Shown here piece by piece: positions 37,058 to 46,644 of a DNA stretch of 64,000 bases (within the stretch, counting starts at the first letter, position 1; every line of letters begins with the position of its first letter). Made by a program: the position numbers and the translations under genes. This DNA comes from Burkholderia ambifaria AMMD. GTDB taxonomy: Bacteria > Pseudomonadota > Gammaproteobacteria > Burkholderiales > Burkholderiaceae. The notes beneath the pieces were generated by a model. The model was not told where the DNA came from. It saw only the letters and a program-made list of their open reading frames with translations, and did not search any database. The stretch covers positions 2,108,001-2,172,000 of the forward strand of contig NC_008390.1 of NCBI RefSeq assembly GCF_000203915.1. Reading direction: 5' to 3'.

Positions 37058-37080
37058 GCCTGTACGAAATGCGTCGCCCG

Positions 37081-37491
37081 CTAGCCGCGCATCGCGTCGC
37101 GCTGCAGTGCGACGAGCGCATCGAGCGCGCGCGGGCCGTCGTCGAACGGCACGAAGATGTGATCATGATACGCAGCGGCCATCACGTTGCAGCTGATGCC
37201 GGCCGCGCCCAATGCCCGCGCGAACGCGGCCGTCAGGCCAACCGCCGCGAGATCCGAATGCACGGTCAGCGTGATCCACGCGGCGCGAAACAGCACGGGC
37301 CAGCCGCGGCGTGCCGCAGTCTCCTCGTCGACCACGACCGTCATGCCTTCCGCTTCGCGGAACGTCGCGATCGCTTCGGATAACGATATTTCCGCATCGG
37401 CCGGCAACGCGACGAATGCGAAGGCACCGCGATGCAGCTCGGGCTGCATCGTGCGCAGCAGGACGGCGAGGTCGTTTTCAGGTTGACTCAT
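37081..37491 (-). CDS. ACT-domain protein (DUF2241-like)
   Basis: A 136-residue protein with two ACT-like beta-alpha-beta halves (LHRGAFAFVALPADAE and WITLTVHSDLAAVGLTAAFA). Small stand-alone ACT proteins bind amino acids. The start at 37491 (MSQPENDLAV) is preferred; the frame upstream passes through the terminator hairpin. It lies inside the purine cluster but is separated from allA by a terminator, so a pathway link is uncertain. Confidence 0.82.
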   Translation of the reverse strand: MSQPENDLAVLLRTMQPELHRGAFAFVALPADAEISLSEAIATFREAEGMTVVVDEETAARRGWPVLFRAAWITLTVHSDLAAVGLTAAFARALGAAGISCNVMAAAYHDHIFVPFDDGPRALDALVALQRDAMRG

Positions 37492-37556
37492 CGGGATCGG
37501 GTCCGGAACCGGACTTCGGGCGGTGGCGATGCGGGCACGATAGCACGCGGCACGCA

Positions 37557-37583
37557 TAAAAAAACCCGCGCGGAGCGCGGGTT
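37557..37583 (-). terminator. Terminator downstream of the alc-allA unit
   Basis: On the minus strand, a 9-bp stem (AACCCGCGC / GCGCGGGTT) with a 3-nt loop is followed by seven T. It lies between the allA stop and the ACT-domain gene. Confidence 0.9.
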
Positions 37584-37622
37584 TCTTGGTTGCTTCGAAC
37601 GGCAACGGCAGCAATCCGGCTC

Positions 37623-38135
37623 TCAGGCCGTCAGCGCATCGAGCGCGTCCTCGGTGAGCCACAGCGATTCCTGCAGGTCCTGCTCATTCAGGTTCAAGCC
37701 TTCACCGCCGCGATCGACGACGATGAAATCGCTGACGCCGCCGAGTGCGATCAGCGGGTGATGCCACACGCCCTTCGCATAGTTGACGCCCTGCCACCCG
37801 CTCGTCACGAACGCGCGGATCTTCGACGGATCGAGATCGCCCGCCGGCGCGACGACGACGAGATACGGCTGGTCGTTCAGCGGCACGAACGCCTGGCTGC
37901 CGAGCGGATGGCGCTCGAGCATCTTCACCTCGAACGGCAGCGTGCGCGGCTGACCGCGGAACAGGTTGATGAGCGTGCGGCCTCCTTCGTCAGCCACGTC
38001 GACTTTCGCGAGATCGTGAAAGCGGATCGTCGTGCCGAGGTTGATCGGAATCTGCTTCGCGCCCTCCGTTTCGATCACGTCGCCGAACGGGGCGAACGCT
38101 TCCCTGGTCAGCGGTTCGATGGCAAGCGTCTTCAT
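37623..38135 (-). CDS. allA: Ureidoglycolate lyase AllA
   Basis: A 170-residue cupin-fold enzyme that splits ureidoglycolate to glyoxylate and urea. The start is the ATG at 38135 ([20 protein letters not shown]), which overlaps the alc stop by ATGA, so translation is coupled. [14 protein letters not shown] carries the active-site His pair. It is the last step of the urate-to-glyoxylate route. Confidence 0.95.
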   Translation of the reverse strand: MKTLAIEPLTREAFAPFGDVIETEGAKQIPINLGTTIRFHDLAKVDVADEGGRTLINLFRGQPRTLPFEVKMLERHPLGSQAFVPLNDQPYLVVVAPAGDLDPSKIRAFVTSGWQGVNYAKGVWHHPLIALGGVSDFIVVDRGGEGLNLNEQDLQESLWLTEDALDALTA

Positions 38136-39145
38136 TTGTCGAGCGTCCCCCACAGACGCACGCGCGATACGCCACCGTCGGGAATGATGTTCAGGCGGAC
38201 GTGCGTCACCGGGCCCAGCGACGCGATTTCGTGTTCGAAGTAATGCTGCTTGTCCATCTGCAGCTTCTGTTCGCCGAGCAGCACCGGCCAGAACATCGAC
38301 TGCGTGATCAACGAGCTGTCGGTGCCGCCCGACACGTACGCGGCCTGGATCGAGCAGCGGTCCGGGTAGTTGCCCTTGAAGAACGCGGTATCGACTTCGA
38401 TCTTGCGGATCACGCCCGGCTGCGCGAGCGCGATGATCGCCCAGTCGTTACCCGGTTCGCGGCGACGCCGCGTTTCCCAGCCATCGCCCATGTTCACGCC
38501 GCGGCCCGGCAGCAGCAGGTTCGACGCGACGCCGAAGTGCTGGTTGTTCGCGGCCACCACGTAGCCGCCGTTTTCCATCGCCGCGAGGTCGAACTGCTCG
38601 GTCGCACTCGCGCCGGCCCAGTCGAGCTGCGGCTGGCCGTACACGCGCAGGCGCGCGATGCCGCCGTCCGGATAGATGTTCACGCGCAGGTGCGTGAACG
38701 CACGCGCGTCGCTCGCTTCGACGTAGTGATGGCTGTTGCCCTGCAGCGTCGTCGACGGCACGATCTCGACCCACTCGGTCGCATGCGTCGGCGCGCCATC
38801 GGCCACGTACGCGGCCTCGATCGACGCGGCCGGCGGGAAGTTGCCGGTGAAGTGGCTCGTGTCGATGTCGACACCCTTGATCACGCCCGGCCGCGCGAGC
38901 TTGACGATGCACCAGTCATAGCCCGTCGTGCGCTTGCGGCGTGTCTCCCAGCCATCCATCCACTTGCCGTGATCGTCGTACTTGCCGGGGATGAACACCG
39001 CCGGCTCGGGGTTCAGCATCCGCTCCTTCGGCGCGAAGAAGTCGTCGCTGGCCTCGAGCGCCTGCGCACCGAGACGCGGGTCGGCAAGGTTCACGTAGCG
39101 CCGCGTGAAATCGGGTGCGTCGGGATCGAGAAGCGGAACAGCCAT
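38132..39145 (-). CDS. alc: Allantoicase
   Basis: A 337-residue enzyme that hydrolyses allantoate to ureidoglycolate and urea. It is built from two tandem allantoicase repeats, visible as paired [58 protein letters not shown], and [34 protein letters not shown]. It overlaps allA by 4 nt and is preceded by uraD on the same strand. Confidence 0.97.
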   Translation of the reverse strand: MAVPLLDPDAPDFTRRYVNLADPRLGAQALEASDDFFAPKERMLNPEPAVFIPGKYDDHGKWMDGWETRRKRTTGYDWCIVKLARPGVIKGVDIDTSHFTGNFPPAASIEAAYVADGAPTHATEWVEIVPSTTLQGNSHHYVEASDARAFTHLRVNIYPDGGIARLRVYGQPQLDWAGASATEQFDLAAMENGGYVVAANNQHFGVASNLLLPGRGVNMGDGWETRRRREPGNDWAIIALAQPGVIRKIEVDTAFFKGNYPDRCSIQAAYVSGGTDSSLITQSMFWPVLLGEQKLQMDKQHYFEHEIASLGPVTHVRLNIIPDGGVSRVRLWGTLDK

Positions 39146-39214
39146 GAGGTTTCCTTGTTTCAGTGAGGCGGTGAGGCGGTGTCAGGCCGCTGCGACGCAG
39201 CAGGCCGTGTTGTG

Positions 39215-39736
39215 TCAGGCGTCGATCAGGTCGTCGAGGCGAAAGCGCGCGATCCGGTAGATCTGGTCGAGGCTCGCGCGCAGTTCCTCGGCGCGCGAAT
39301 GATTCACGCGCGACTCGAAGTTCGCGATGATGCCGTGCCGGTCATAGCCGCGCACCGCGAGGATGAACGGGAAACCGAATTTCTCGCGATACGTGCGGTT
39401 CAGCGTCAGCAGCTTGTCGAACTCTTCCTGCGTGCATTGATCGAGACCCGCGCCGCTCTGCTCGCGCGTCGACTCGGCCGTCAACTCGCCGCGCACGGCG
39501 GCCTTGCCGGCCAGCTCCGGGTGAGCGTTGATCAGGGCGAGCTGGCGCGCTTCGCCGCCCGTCTCGACCGCATCCGACATCGTCTTGTGCAGCGCGTCGA
39601 TGCTTGCGAACGGCCGCTCGGCCGCGGCGACCTCGGCCACCCACGGCGAATGTTCGAAGATCCCCGACAGCGCCGCGACGAATGCGCTCGGCGCCATCGT
39701 GTTGAGTTGATCCAACGTGTAACGCATCGCCTTCAT
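39215..39736 (-). CDS. uraD: OHCU decarboxylase UraD
   Basis: A 173-residue enzyme that decarboxylates OHCU to S-allantoin. Signatures are the catalytic His in NAHPELAGKA (about residue 71) and REKFGFPFILAVRG near 117-130. The ATG at 39736 overlaps the puuE stop by ATGA, so the two are translationally coupled. Confidence 0.95.
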   Translation of the reverse strand: MKAMRYTLDQLNTMAPSAFVAALSGIFEHSPWVAEVAAAERPFASIDALHKTMSDAVETGGEARQLALINAHPELAGKAAVRGELTAESTREQSGAGLDQCTQEEFDKLLTLNRTYREKFGFPFILAVRGYDRHGIIANFESRVNHSRAEELRASLDQIYRIARFRLDDLIDA

Positions 39737-40686
39737 GCTTTCCCTTCGTTTCGATGATTGGGCTGATACGGATGATGTTCACGCCAATGACGCGCGATAT
39801 CGACACGGCGCGTCACCCATACGCGATCGTGCTGCTCGATGTGGTCGAGGAAACGCTGCAGCCCGCGAAAACGCCCCGGCCGGCCCAGCAGCCGGCAGTG
39901 CATCCCGATCGACAGCATCTTCGGCGCTTCGTCGCCCTCGGCGTACAGCACGTCGAATGCGTCGCGCAGGTAGTCGAAGAAGTGCTCGCCGGTGTTGAAG
40001 CCCTGCGGCGTCGCGAAGCGCATGTCGTTCGTATCGAGCGTGTACGGGACGATCAGCTGCGGCGACGTGCCGCCGCCCGACACGGCGACGTCCATCCAGA
40101 ACGGCAGGTCGTCGCCATAGTTGTCGGAGTCGTACAGGAAACCGCCGTATTCCGCGACGAGGCGGTGCGTGTTCGGGCTGTCGCGGCCGGTATACCAGCC
40201 GAGCGGACGCTCGCCCGTCACGCGCTCGATCGCTTCCATCCCGAGGCGCATGTGCTCGGCCTCGAGTTCGGGCGTCATGCTCTGGTAGTGGATCCAGCGC
40301 CAGCCGTGGCACGCGATCTCATGACCGAGCTCGACGAATGCGCGCGCGAGTTCCGGATGGCGCTCGATCGCCATGCCGACGCCGAACACCGTCAGCGGCA
40401 GCCCGCGCTTCTCGAATTCGCGCAGGATGCGCCATACGCCGGCACGCGAACCGTATTCGTAGATCGACTCCATGCTCATGTGGCGGTCCGGATACGCGGC
40501 CGCGCCGACGATTTCGGACAGGAACTGCTCGGAGGCCGGATCGCCGTGCAGCACGCAGTTCTCGCCGCCCTCCTCGTAGTTCAGGACGAATTGCACGGCG
40601 ACGCGGGCACGCCCGGGCCAGTTCGCCTGCACGGGATGGCGGCCGTAGCCGATCAGGTCGCGAGGATAGTTGGGATCGAGTGACAT
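39733..40686 (-). CDS. puuE: Allantoinase PuuE (polysaccharide-deacetylase-like, metal-independent type)
   Basis: A 317-residue NodB-fold allantoinase that opens allantoin to allantoate. The start is the ATG at 40686 (MSLDPNYPRDLIGYGRHP). Typical motifs are NYEEGGENC, ELGHEIACHGWRWIHY and GWYTGRDSPNTHRLV. It is unrelated to the amidohydrolase-type AllB. First gene of the minus-strand puuE-uraD-alc-allA unit. Confidence 0.95.
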   Translation of the reverse strand: MSLDPNYPRDLIGYGRHPVQANWPGRARVAVQFVLNYEEGGENCVLHGDPASEQFLSEIVGAAAYPDRHMSMESIYEYGSRAGVWRILREFEKRGLPLTVFGVGMAIERHPELARAFVELGHEIACHGWRWIHYQSMTPELEAEHMRLGMEAIERVTGERPLGWYTGRDSPNTHRLVAEYGGFLYDSDNYGDDLPFWMDVAVSGGGTSPQLIVPYTLDTNDMRFATPQGFNTGEHFFDYLRDAFDVLYAEGDEAPKMLSIGMHCRLLGRPGRFRGLQRFLDHIEQHDRVWVTRRVDIARHWREHHPYQPNHRNEGKA

Positions 40687-40836
40687 CGGTTCGAAGTGCG
40701 ACGAAAGCCTGCCGGAGTAATGGGTTCGCATCGACCCGCGCGTGTGCCGGAGGCCGGCCGCGCGGGCCGATGCGATGACGGCCCAGTGTAGCGAAAAGGT
40801 GCAGACGCGCCCATACAGCGGCGCAGATAGTACAGG

Positions 40837-41676
40837 TCAGACGGTGTGTATGTGCGGGTGCGGCAAATCCGGCATCGGTTGCGGCTCGGCGGTCCCGCTG
40901 CGCGCCTTGCTGGTGGCGGCCGCCGCGGCCGGCGACGCGTCCTCCGCCGGGCTGAAGCGCGCGAATTCGCCGTCATAGCGCTTCGGCAGCGGCCGCGCAT
41001 AGTCGCCCCGCTTCGCGGTCGCGAGGCGCAGCGCGACGAGCGCCTCGGCCCACTTGACGGCCGCCGTCACGCCTTCCACGACCGGCGCGCCGATCTGCTG
41101 CTCGATCTCGTGCGCGAATTCGGCCATCCCTGCGCAGCCGAGCACGATCGCGTCGGCGCCGTCCTCGTCGAGCGCGCGCCGGCATTCGTCGACGATGATC
41201 CGCCGCGCGGCCGAACCTGGCCGGTCGAGCTCGAGCACCGCGACGTCGGTCGCGCGCACGTTGCGGCAGAAGCGCTTCATCCCGTAGCGCTCGGCGAGAT
41301 GCCAGGCCATCCCGCAGGTGCGCGCGAGCGTCGTGACGACCGAGAAGCCCGGCGCGAGCACGCTCGCCGCGTGCATCGCCGCCTCGGCGATCCCGATCAC
41401 CGGCCCGCGCGCGACCTCGCGCGCCGCATACAGGCCCGGATCGCCGAAACACGCGATCACGTACGCGTCGCAGCCGTCGCGCTCGCCTTGCGCGATCTCG
41501 GCGAGGAGCCCGGGCGTCGCGAGCGCCTCGTCGTAATAGCCTTCGATCGACGGCGGCCCCATTGGCGGGCTCACCGCGACGATCTCGGTGCCCGCGGCCG
41601 CGACTTCACGCGCGCAGCGGCCCATCGCATCCGTCATCCGCTGCGTCGTATTCGGATTGATCAGCTTGATCTTCAT
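40837..41676 (-). CDS. Asp/Glu/hydantoin racemase family protein (probable allantoin racemase)
   Basis: A 279-residue racemase with the two catalytic Cys in IACFGDPG (about residue 75) and VLGCAGMAE (about 183), and the N-terminal INPNT typical of hydantoin racemases. Next to allantoinase and an NCS1 permease, allantoin racemisation is the likely role. The C-terminal 40 residues are Ala/Ser/Pro-rich and atypical. It starts 10 bp after the permease gene. Confidence 0.87.
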   Translation of the reverse strand: MKIKLINPNTTQRMTDAMGRCAREVAAAGTEIVAVSPPMGPPSIEGYYDEALATPGLLAEIAQGERDGCDAYVIACFGDPGLYAAREVARGPVIGIAEAAMHAASVLAPGFSVVTTLARTCGMAWHLAERYGMKRFCRNVRATDVAVLELDRPGSAARRIIVDECRRALDEDGADAIVLGCAGMAEFAHEIEQQIGAPVVEGVTAAVKWAEALVALRLATAKRGDYARPLPKRYDGEFARFSPAEDASPAAAAATSKARSGTAEPQPMPDLPHPHIHTV

Positions 41677-41686
41677 CGCACGCTCC

Positions 41687-43171
41687 TCACGCCGTCGTGC
41701 TGACGAGCAGCCGGTAGAACACGAAGCCGAGCCCCGCGCCGATGAACCACGAGAAGTTCGCGGCGGCCTCCCAGCCCGGCGCCATCACGCAGACGACCGC
41801 GATCACCGCGGCCGGCAGCAGCGCGGCGAGCGCGCGGCGGTTCACGCCGCCCGTGTACCAGTAGGTGCCGCTCTCCGACATCGTGTAGAGGTCGTCGCGC
41901 ACGAGGCGGCCGCGCTTGACGAGGTAGAAGTCGGCGATCAGCACGCCGTACAGCGGGCCGATGAAGGCGCCGAGCACGTCGAGCGTGTAGTGGATCACGG
42001 CCGGGTTGTTGAACAGGTTCCACGGCGTGATGAAGATCGACGCGACGGCGGCGAGCATCCCGCCCGCGCGCCAGCTGATCAGCCGCGGCGCGACGTTCGA
42101 GAAGTCGAACGCGGGCGACACGAAGTTCGCGACGATGTTGATCCCGATCGTCGCGATCGTGAAGGTCAGCGCGCCGAGGATCACCGCGGTCGGATGATCG
42201 ATGCGGCCGACCGTCGCGACGGGGTCGGTGATGAGTTCGCCGAACACCGGCAGCGTCGCGGCCGTCGTGATCACCGTGACGAGCGAGAACGCGAGGAAGT
42301 TGACCGGCAGCCCCCAGAAGTTGCCGCGCTTCACGTCGCCGAACGAGCGGCAGTAGCGCGAGAAGTCGCCGAAGTTCAGCATCGGCCCGGAGAAGTACGA
42401 CACGACGAGCGACACGGCCGTGATCATCACCGGAATCACTTCCGCGCCGTGATACTTGACGCCGCCGAGGTTCAGGCCGATGTTGCGCCAGCCCGCGCGC
42501 CACACCATGTAGCCGGCCAGAATGAACATCACGACGTAGACGGCCGGGCCCGCGAAGTCGATGAACTTCTTGATCGTCTCCATCCCGTTCCAGAACACGA
42601 ACGCCTGCAGCACCCACAGCAGCATGAAGCCGGCCCAGCCGACCGCGGACAGCCCGAGGAAGCCGTAACGATGGACGTCCGCGTACGGCAGCCATTGCGG
42701 GAAGAACTTCAGCACGACGATCACGAGCGCGCTGGACGCGAGATAGGTCTGGATGCCGTACCACGCGATCGCGATCAGCCCGCGGATCACGGCCGGCACG
42801 TTCGCGCCGAGCACGCCGAACGTCGCACGGCACGCGACCGGATACGGCACGCCGATCTGCTGGCTCGGGCGCGCGATCAGGTTGCACAGCCGGTTCACGA
42901 TCGTGATGCCGACGATCAGTGCGATCAGCACCTGCCAGCTCGTCAGCCCGAGCGCGAACAGGCTGCCCGCGAACACGTAGCCGCCGACGCTGTGCACGTC
43001 CGACATCCAGAACGCGAAGATGTTGTACGAACCCCATGTCTGATTCTTTAGGGGTGCCAAATCTTCGTTGTACAAACGTCGACTGTAACCATCCGGCAAC
43101 GGGGAACCGCCGCCCTCGCCGCCTTCTTCCGCCGGATACGCGCTGTCGTGCGCCACACTGAACTGAGCCAT
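41687..43171 (-). CDS. NCS1-family permease (allantoin/hydantoin/uracil-type)
   Basis: A 494-residue inner-membrane symporter with about 12 TM helices. NCS1 signature residues are in LYNEDLAPLKNQTWGSYNIF at the first helix and in SQQIGVPYPVACRATFG. The start is the ATG at 43171 (MAQFSVAHDS). It is co-directional with the racemase (10-bp gap) and likely imports allantoin or a related hydantoin or purine for the pathway. Confidence 0.92.
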   Translation of the reverse strand: MAQFSVAHDSAYPAEEGGEGGGSPLPDGYSRRLYNEDLAPLKNQTWGSYNIFAFWMSDVHSVGGYVFAGSLFALGLTSWQVLIALIVGITIVNRLCNLIARPSQQIGVPYPVACRATFGVLGANVPAVIRGLIAIAWYGIQTYLASSALVIVVLKFFPQWLPYADVHRYGFLGLSAVGWAGFMLLWVLQAFVFWNGMETIKKFIDFAGPAVYVVMFILAGYMVWRAGWRNIGLNLGGVKYHGAEVIPVMITAVSLVVSYFSGPMLNFGDFSRYCRSFGDVKRGNFWGLPVNFLAFSLVTVITTAATLPVFGELITDPVATVGRIDHPTAVILGALTFTIATIGINIVANFVSPAFDFSNVAPRLISWRAGGMLAAVASIFITPWNLFNNPAVIHYTLDVLGAFIGPLYGVLIADFYLVKRGRLVRDDLYTMSESGTYWYTGGVNRRALAALLPAAVIAVVCVMAPGWEAAANFSWFIGAGLGFVFYRLLVSTTA

Positions 43172-43320
43172 GACTTCTCCTTGACGCGGCCGCCCGGCCG
43201 CTCCACCGTCATCGATATCGCTCCGGCTCGTCGCCCGGAGTCGGACTGGCGGCCGGCGGCGCAAACCGCCGGCCTGCATTGCTCTCGTCGTGTGGCGCGC
43301 GGGCCGGTTCGCGTCGCCGC

Positions 43321-44025
43321 TCAGGCGCCGCCGAACACTTCGCGCAAATCGACCTGCCCTTGTGCGGGCCGGTCCAGCATCTTCAGTTCGACATGCTGCA
43401 GGTGGTGCGCCATCAGCGTCACCGCCCGCTTCGGATCCCCTGCTTCCAGCGCGCTCAGGATCTCGTCGTGGTCGTCGCACGAGCACGGGCTGCGCCCGTG
43501 CGACTCGTACAGCGCCGACATCAGCGTCGAGCGTGCGACGAGCCCGTCGAGGCACTCGCAGAGCGTCGCATTGCCCGTCAGCGCCGCGAGCGCCGTATGG
43601 AATTCGCCCGACAGGCGGATCCACGCCGCGAAATCGTGCCGCTCGAACGCCTTGCGCTCCTTGTCGATCAGCGCGGCGACGCCCTTCAGCCGCTTTGCGC
43701 CCGGCCCCGTCGCGAGCCGCTCGACGACGGCCAGCTCGATGATCCGGCGCATCTCGAACACCTCGTGCACGTCCTGCAGCGTCGGACTCGCGACGAACGC
43801 ACCGCGGTTCGGCTCGAGATCGACCAGCTTGTCGGCCGCGAGCAGCGCGAGCGCCTGCCGGATCGTCCCGCGCTTCACGCTGAACACGTCGCAGAGCTGC
43901 GCCTCCGTCAGCTTCGCGCCGGGCGCGAGCCGATGCTCGAGGATCGCGGTGCGGATCCGCTCGGCGATCGCTTCGGGGCCGGCTGTACCGGACGCATGGG
44001 AATCGGGCTCGTTCATGACCTGCAT
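43321..44025 (-). CDS. GntR-family regulator (FadR/FCD type) of the purine cluster
   Basis: A 234-residue repressor. The winged helix (residues about 18-78, including FSVKRGTIRQALALLAADKL) and a C-terminal FCD domain (about 88-215) with metal-site His residues in FHTAL and AHHLQHVELKML. The start may be at 44025 or at the next ATG, 44016. Two 10-bp palindromes upstream (44062-44071 and 44205-44214) are good operator candidates. It is divergent from nothing and precedes the permease-racemase unit on the same strand. Confidence 0.9.
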   Translation of the reverse strand: MQVMNEPDSHASGTAGPEAIAERIRTAILEHRLAPGAKLTEAQLCDVFSVKRGTIRQALALLAADKLVDLEPNRGAFVASPTLQDVHEVFEMRRIIELAVVERLATGPGAKRLKGVAALIDKERKAFERHDFAAWIRLSGEFHTALAALTGNATLCECLDGLVARSTLMSALYESHGRSPCSCDDHDEILSALEAGDPKRAVTLMAHHLQHVELKMLDRPAQGQVDLREVFGGA

Positions 44026-44061
44026 CGTGTGATGGTCCTCATCCTAGGATGGACATAAAGA

Positions 44062-44071
44062 TTGTCAACAA
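44062..44071. promoter_or_regulatory. Candidate GntR/FCD operator, copy 1
   Basis: TTGTCAACAA, within the longer inverted repeat ATTGT-CA-ACAAT (44061-44072), 36 bp upstream of the GntR start. It fits the TNGTNNNACNA-like pattern of FadR-type regulators. Confidence 0.6.
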
Positions 44072-44202
44072 TTCTTTTCTCGAAATGCGCACAATCCATG
44101 TGCATGCCGTCGCGCCAGATCCGTGCGCGGCGCACGAAAGCCAGGCACGGCAAGCATTTCAGGCTTATTCAAGGCGGATCACGGCGTATACCCTTCCGGT
44201 TA

Positions 44203-44216
44203 TTTTGTTGACAAAA
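44203..44216. promoter_or_regulatory. Candidate GntR/FCD operator, copy 2
   Basis: TTTTGT-TG-ACAAAA. Its core TTGTTGACAA is the exact reverse complement of copy 1, 143 bp further upstream. Two matching palindromes suggest cooperative or looping repression of the regulator gene. Confidence 0.55.
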
Positions 44217-44286
44217 ATGGTGCACGCCATAAGACAAGCCCAATCGACAGCGATGAAAATTTGCGACCGTTAGTTGCGCCTATCCC

Positions 44287-44315
44287 CAAAGAAAAGGCGG
44301 GGAACCCCCGCCTTT
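44287..44315 (-). terminator. Intrinsic terminator of ldcA
   Basis: A 10-bp stem (AAAGGCGGGG / CCCCGCCTTT) with a 3-nt loop, followed on the minus strand by a T-rich tail, 19 bp after the ldcA stop. The rest of the 308-bp gap from 44026 holds the two operator-like palindromes and no supported gene. Confidence 0.88.
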
Positions 44316-44333
44316 CGATGGTGCCTGTCCGGC

Positions 44334-45272
44334 TCAGCCGAGATGCGGATAGTCCGACAGCGTAAGCCGGAAACCGTGCGCATTCGCGACGAGCTGCGCG
44401 TGCGCGCCGAACGGCAGCGTCAGCAGGTCGGGCACGTGACCGAACTGCAGCCCCGTGACGACCGGGATGCCGATCACCGAGCGCACCTGGTCGATCATCG
44501 CCTGCATGTCGTAGCCGTTGTCGTAGTCGAACGGCCGCGCGCCCGTGAACTGCCCGAGCACGAGCGCCTGCTGGCGCGCGAGCAGCCCCGACAGATGCAG
44601 CTGATAGATCATCCGTTCGATCCGGAACGGCTGCTCGTTGACGTCCTCGATGAACAGGATGCCGCCTTCGATATCGGGCATGTACGGCGTGCCGACGAGC
44701 GACGTCAGGATCGCGAGATTGCCGCCCCACAGCGTGCCCGTCACGTTCACGGTCTGCACCTGCGGCGCTTCGGCGATGATCGTCGTGGTCGGCTGCGACA
44801 GCGTCTGCCAGAAGTGTTGCATCGTGAAGTCGCTCAGTGTTTCCGCGCCGAAGTCGGCCGACAGCATCGGGCCGCCGAAGGTCTTGATGCGCGCCTTCGC
44901 GTACAGCGCGAGCTGGATCGCGGTGAAGTCGCTGTGGCCCACCAGCGCGATCGGCTGGTCGCGCAAACGGCGCTCGAGCCCGCGATAGTCGAGCCCGTGC
45001 AGGATGCGGGCGGCGCCGTAGCCGCCGCGCACCGCGAGCCCGATGTCCGGCAGCGCGCGCTCCGGATCCGCCAGGCGATTCAGGTCGCCTGCTCGCTCGC
45101 CGTCGGTCCCGCCGAAACGCTGAAAGCGGCGCTGCGTCGCCTCGATGTTCTCGATGCGCTGCTGCGCGCCGCTCAGGCGTTCGAGCGCGCGATTGATCGC
45201 GTCGGGATCATGCGGATAACCGGACGGCGCCAGCAGGCGGATGGTGTAGGACGCGGCGGGCTGGAAGGACAT
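44334..45272 (-). CDS. ldcA: LD-carboxypeptidase (peptidase S66)
   Basis: A 312-residue enzyme that trims the terminal D-Ala from recycled murein tetrapeptides in the cytoplasm. The nucleophile Ser lies in LVGHSDFTA, with the catalytic Glu in LFIEDVNEQPFRIERM and the His in QFGHVPD. The ATG at 45272 (MSFQPAASYTIRLLAPSGYP) is preferred over an upstream TTG at 45296. Located downstream of tadA on the same strand. Confidence 0.92.
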   Translation of the reverse strand: MSFQPAASYTIRLLAPSGYPHDPDAINRALERLSGAQQRIENIEATQRRFQRFGGTDGERAGDLNRLADPERALPDIGLAVRGGYGAARILHGLDYRGLERRLRDQPIALVGHSDFTAIQLALYAKARIKTFGGPMLSADFGAETLSDFTMQHFWQTLSQPTTTIIAEAPQVQTVNVTGTLWGGNLAILTSLVGTPYMPDIEGGILFIEDVNEQPFRIERMIYQLHLSGLLARQQALVLGQFTGARPFDYDNGYDMQAMIDQVRSVIGIPVVTGLQFGHVPDLLTLPFGAHAQLVANAHGFRLTLSDYPHLG

Positions 45273-45381
45273 GGCGGAAGGGTTCAGGGTCGTCAAACCT
45301 GCTTAGAGGGTCCGAACCGTCTCGGGTTCACGAAACCGGGCGGCCCGCCCCGCTTCGGGAGACGGGCGCGTTCGGGGGCGC

Positions 45382-46361
<980 letters not shown>

Positions 46362-46644
46362 CAGTCATTCGGAACAATGCGGCAGCCGAATTCTAGCAGG
46401 GTGACGCGCGTGTGACAGGCCATTCGAACGGATGCTCGATATTGTGGTTTTAGGGGCGGAATCGGCGCGCATGCATGCCGATCGCCGCGACTTGCCGCTG
46501 TGCTGCGCCGCAGCAGGCTTCGCGGGGATTTGGCGCCAGTCTGGCCTGATTTGTGCATGCGCCGCCGCCCCCGCTTTTTTTATTTTCGTCGGCGCGAACC
46601 AGCAGTCGTCATTCCGCCGAAATCGCCGCTTCAGGGCAGCCGGG

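Noticed and set aside
43076..43088. A GTTGTACAAAC-like palindrome as a third GntR operator
   Set aside because: It lies inside the permease coding sequence and does not match the TTGTCAACAA core of the other two sites.
44049..44365. Two small plus-strand frames between the GntR gene and ldcA
   Set aside because: No ribosome site or family; they cross the operator palindromes and the ldcA terminator.
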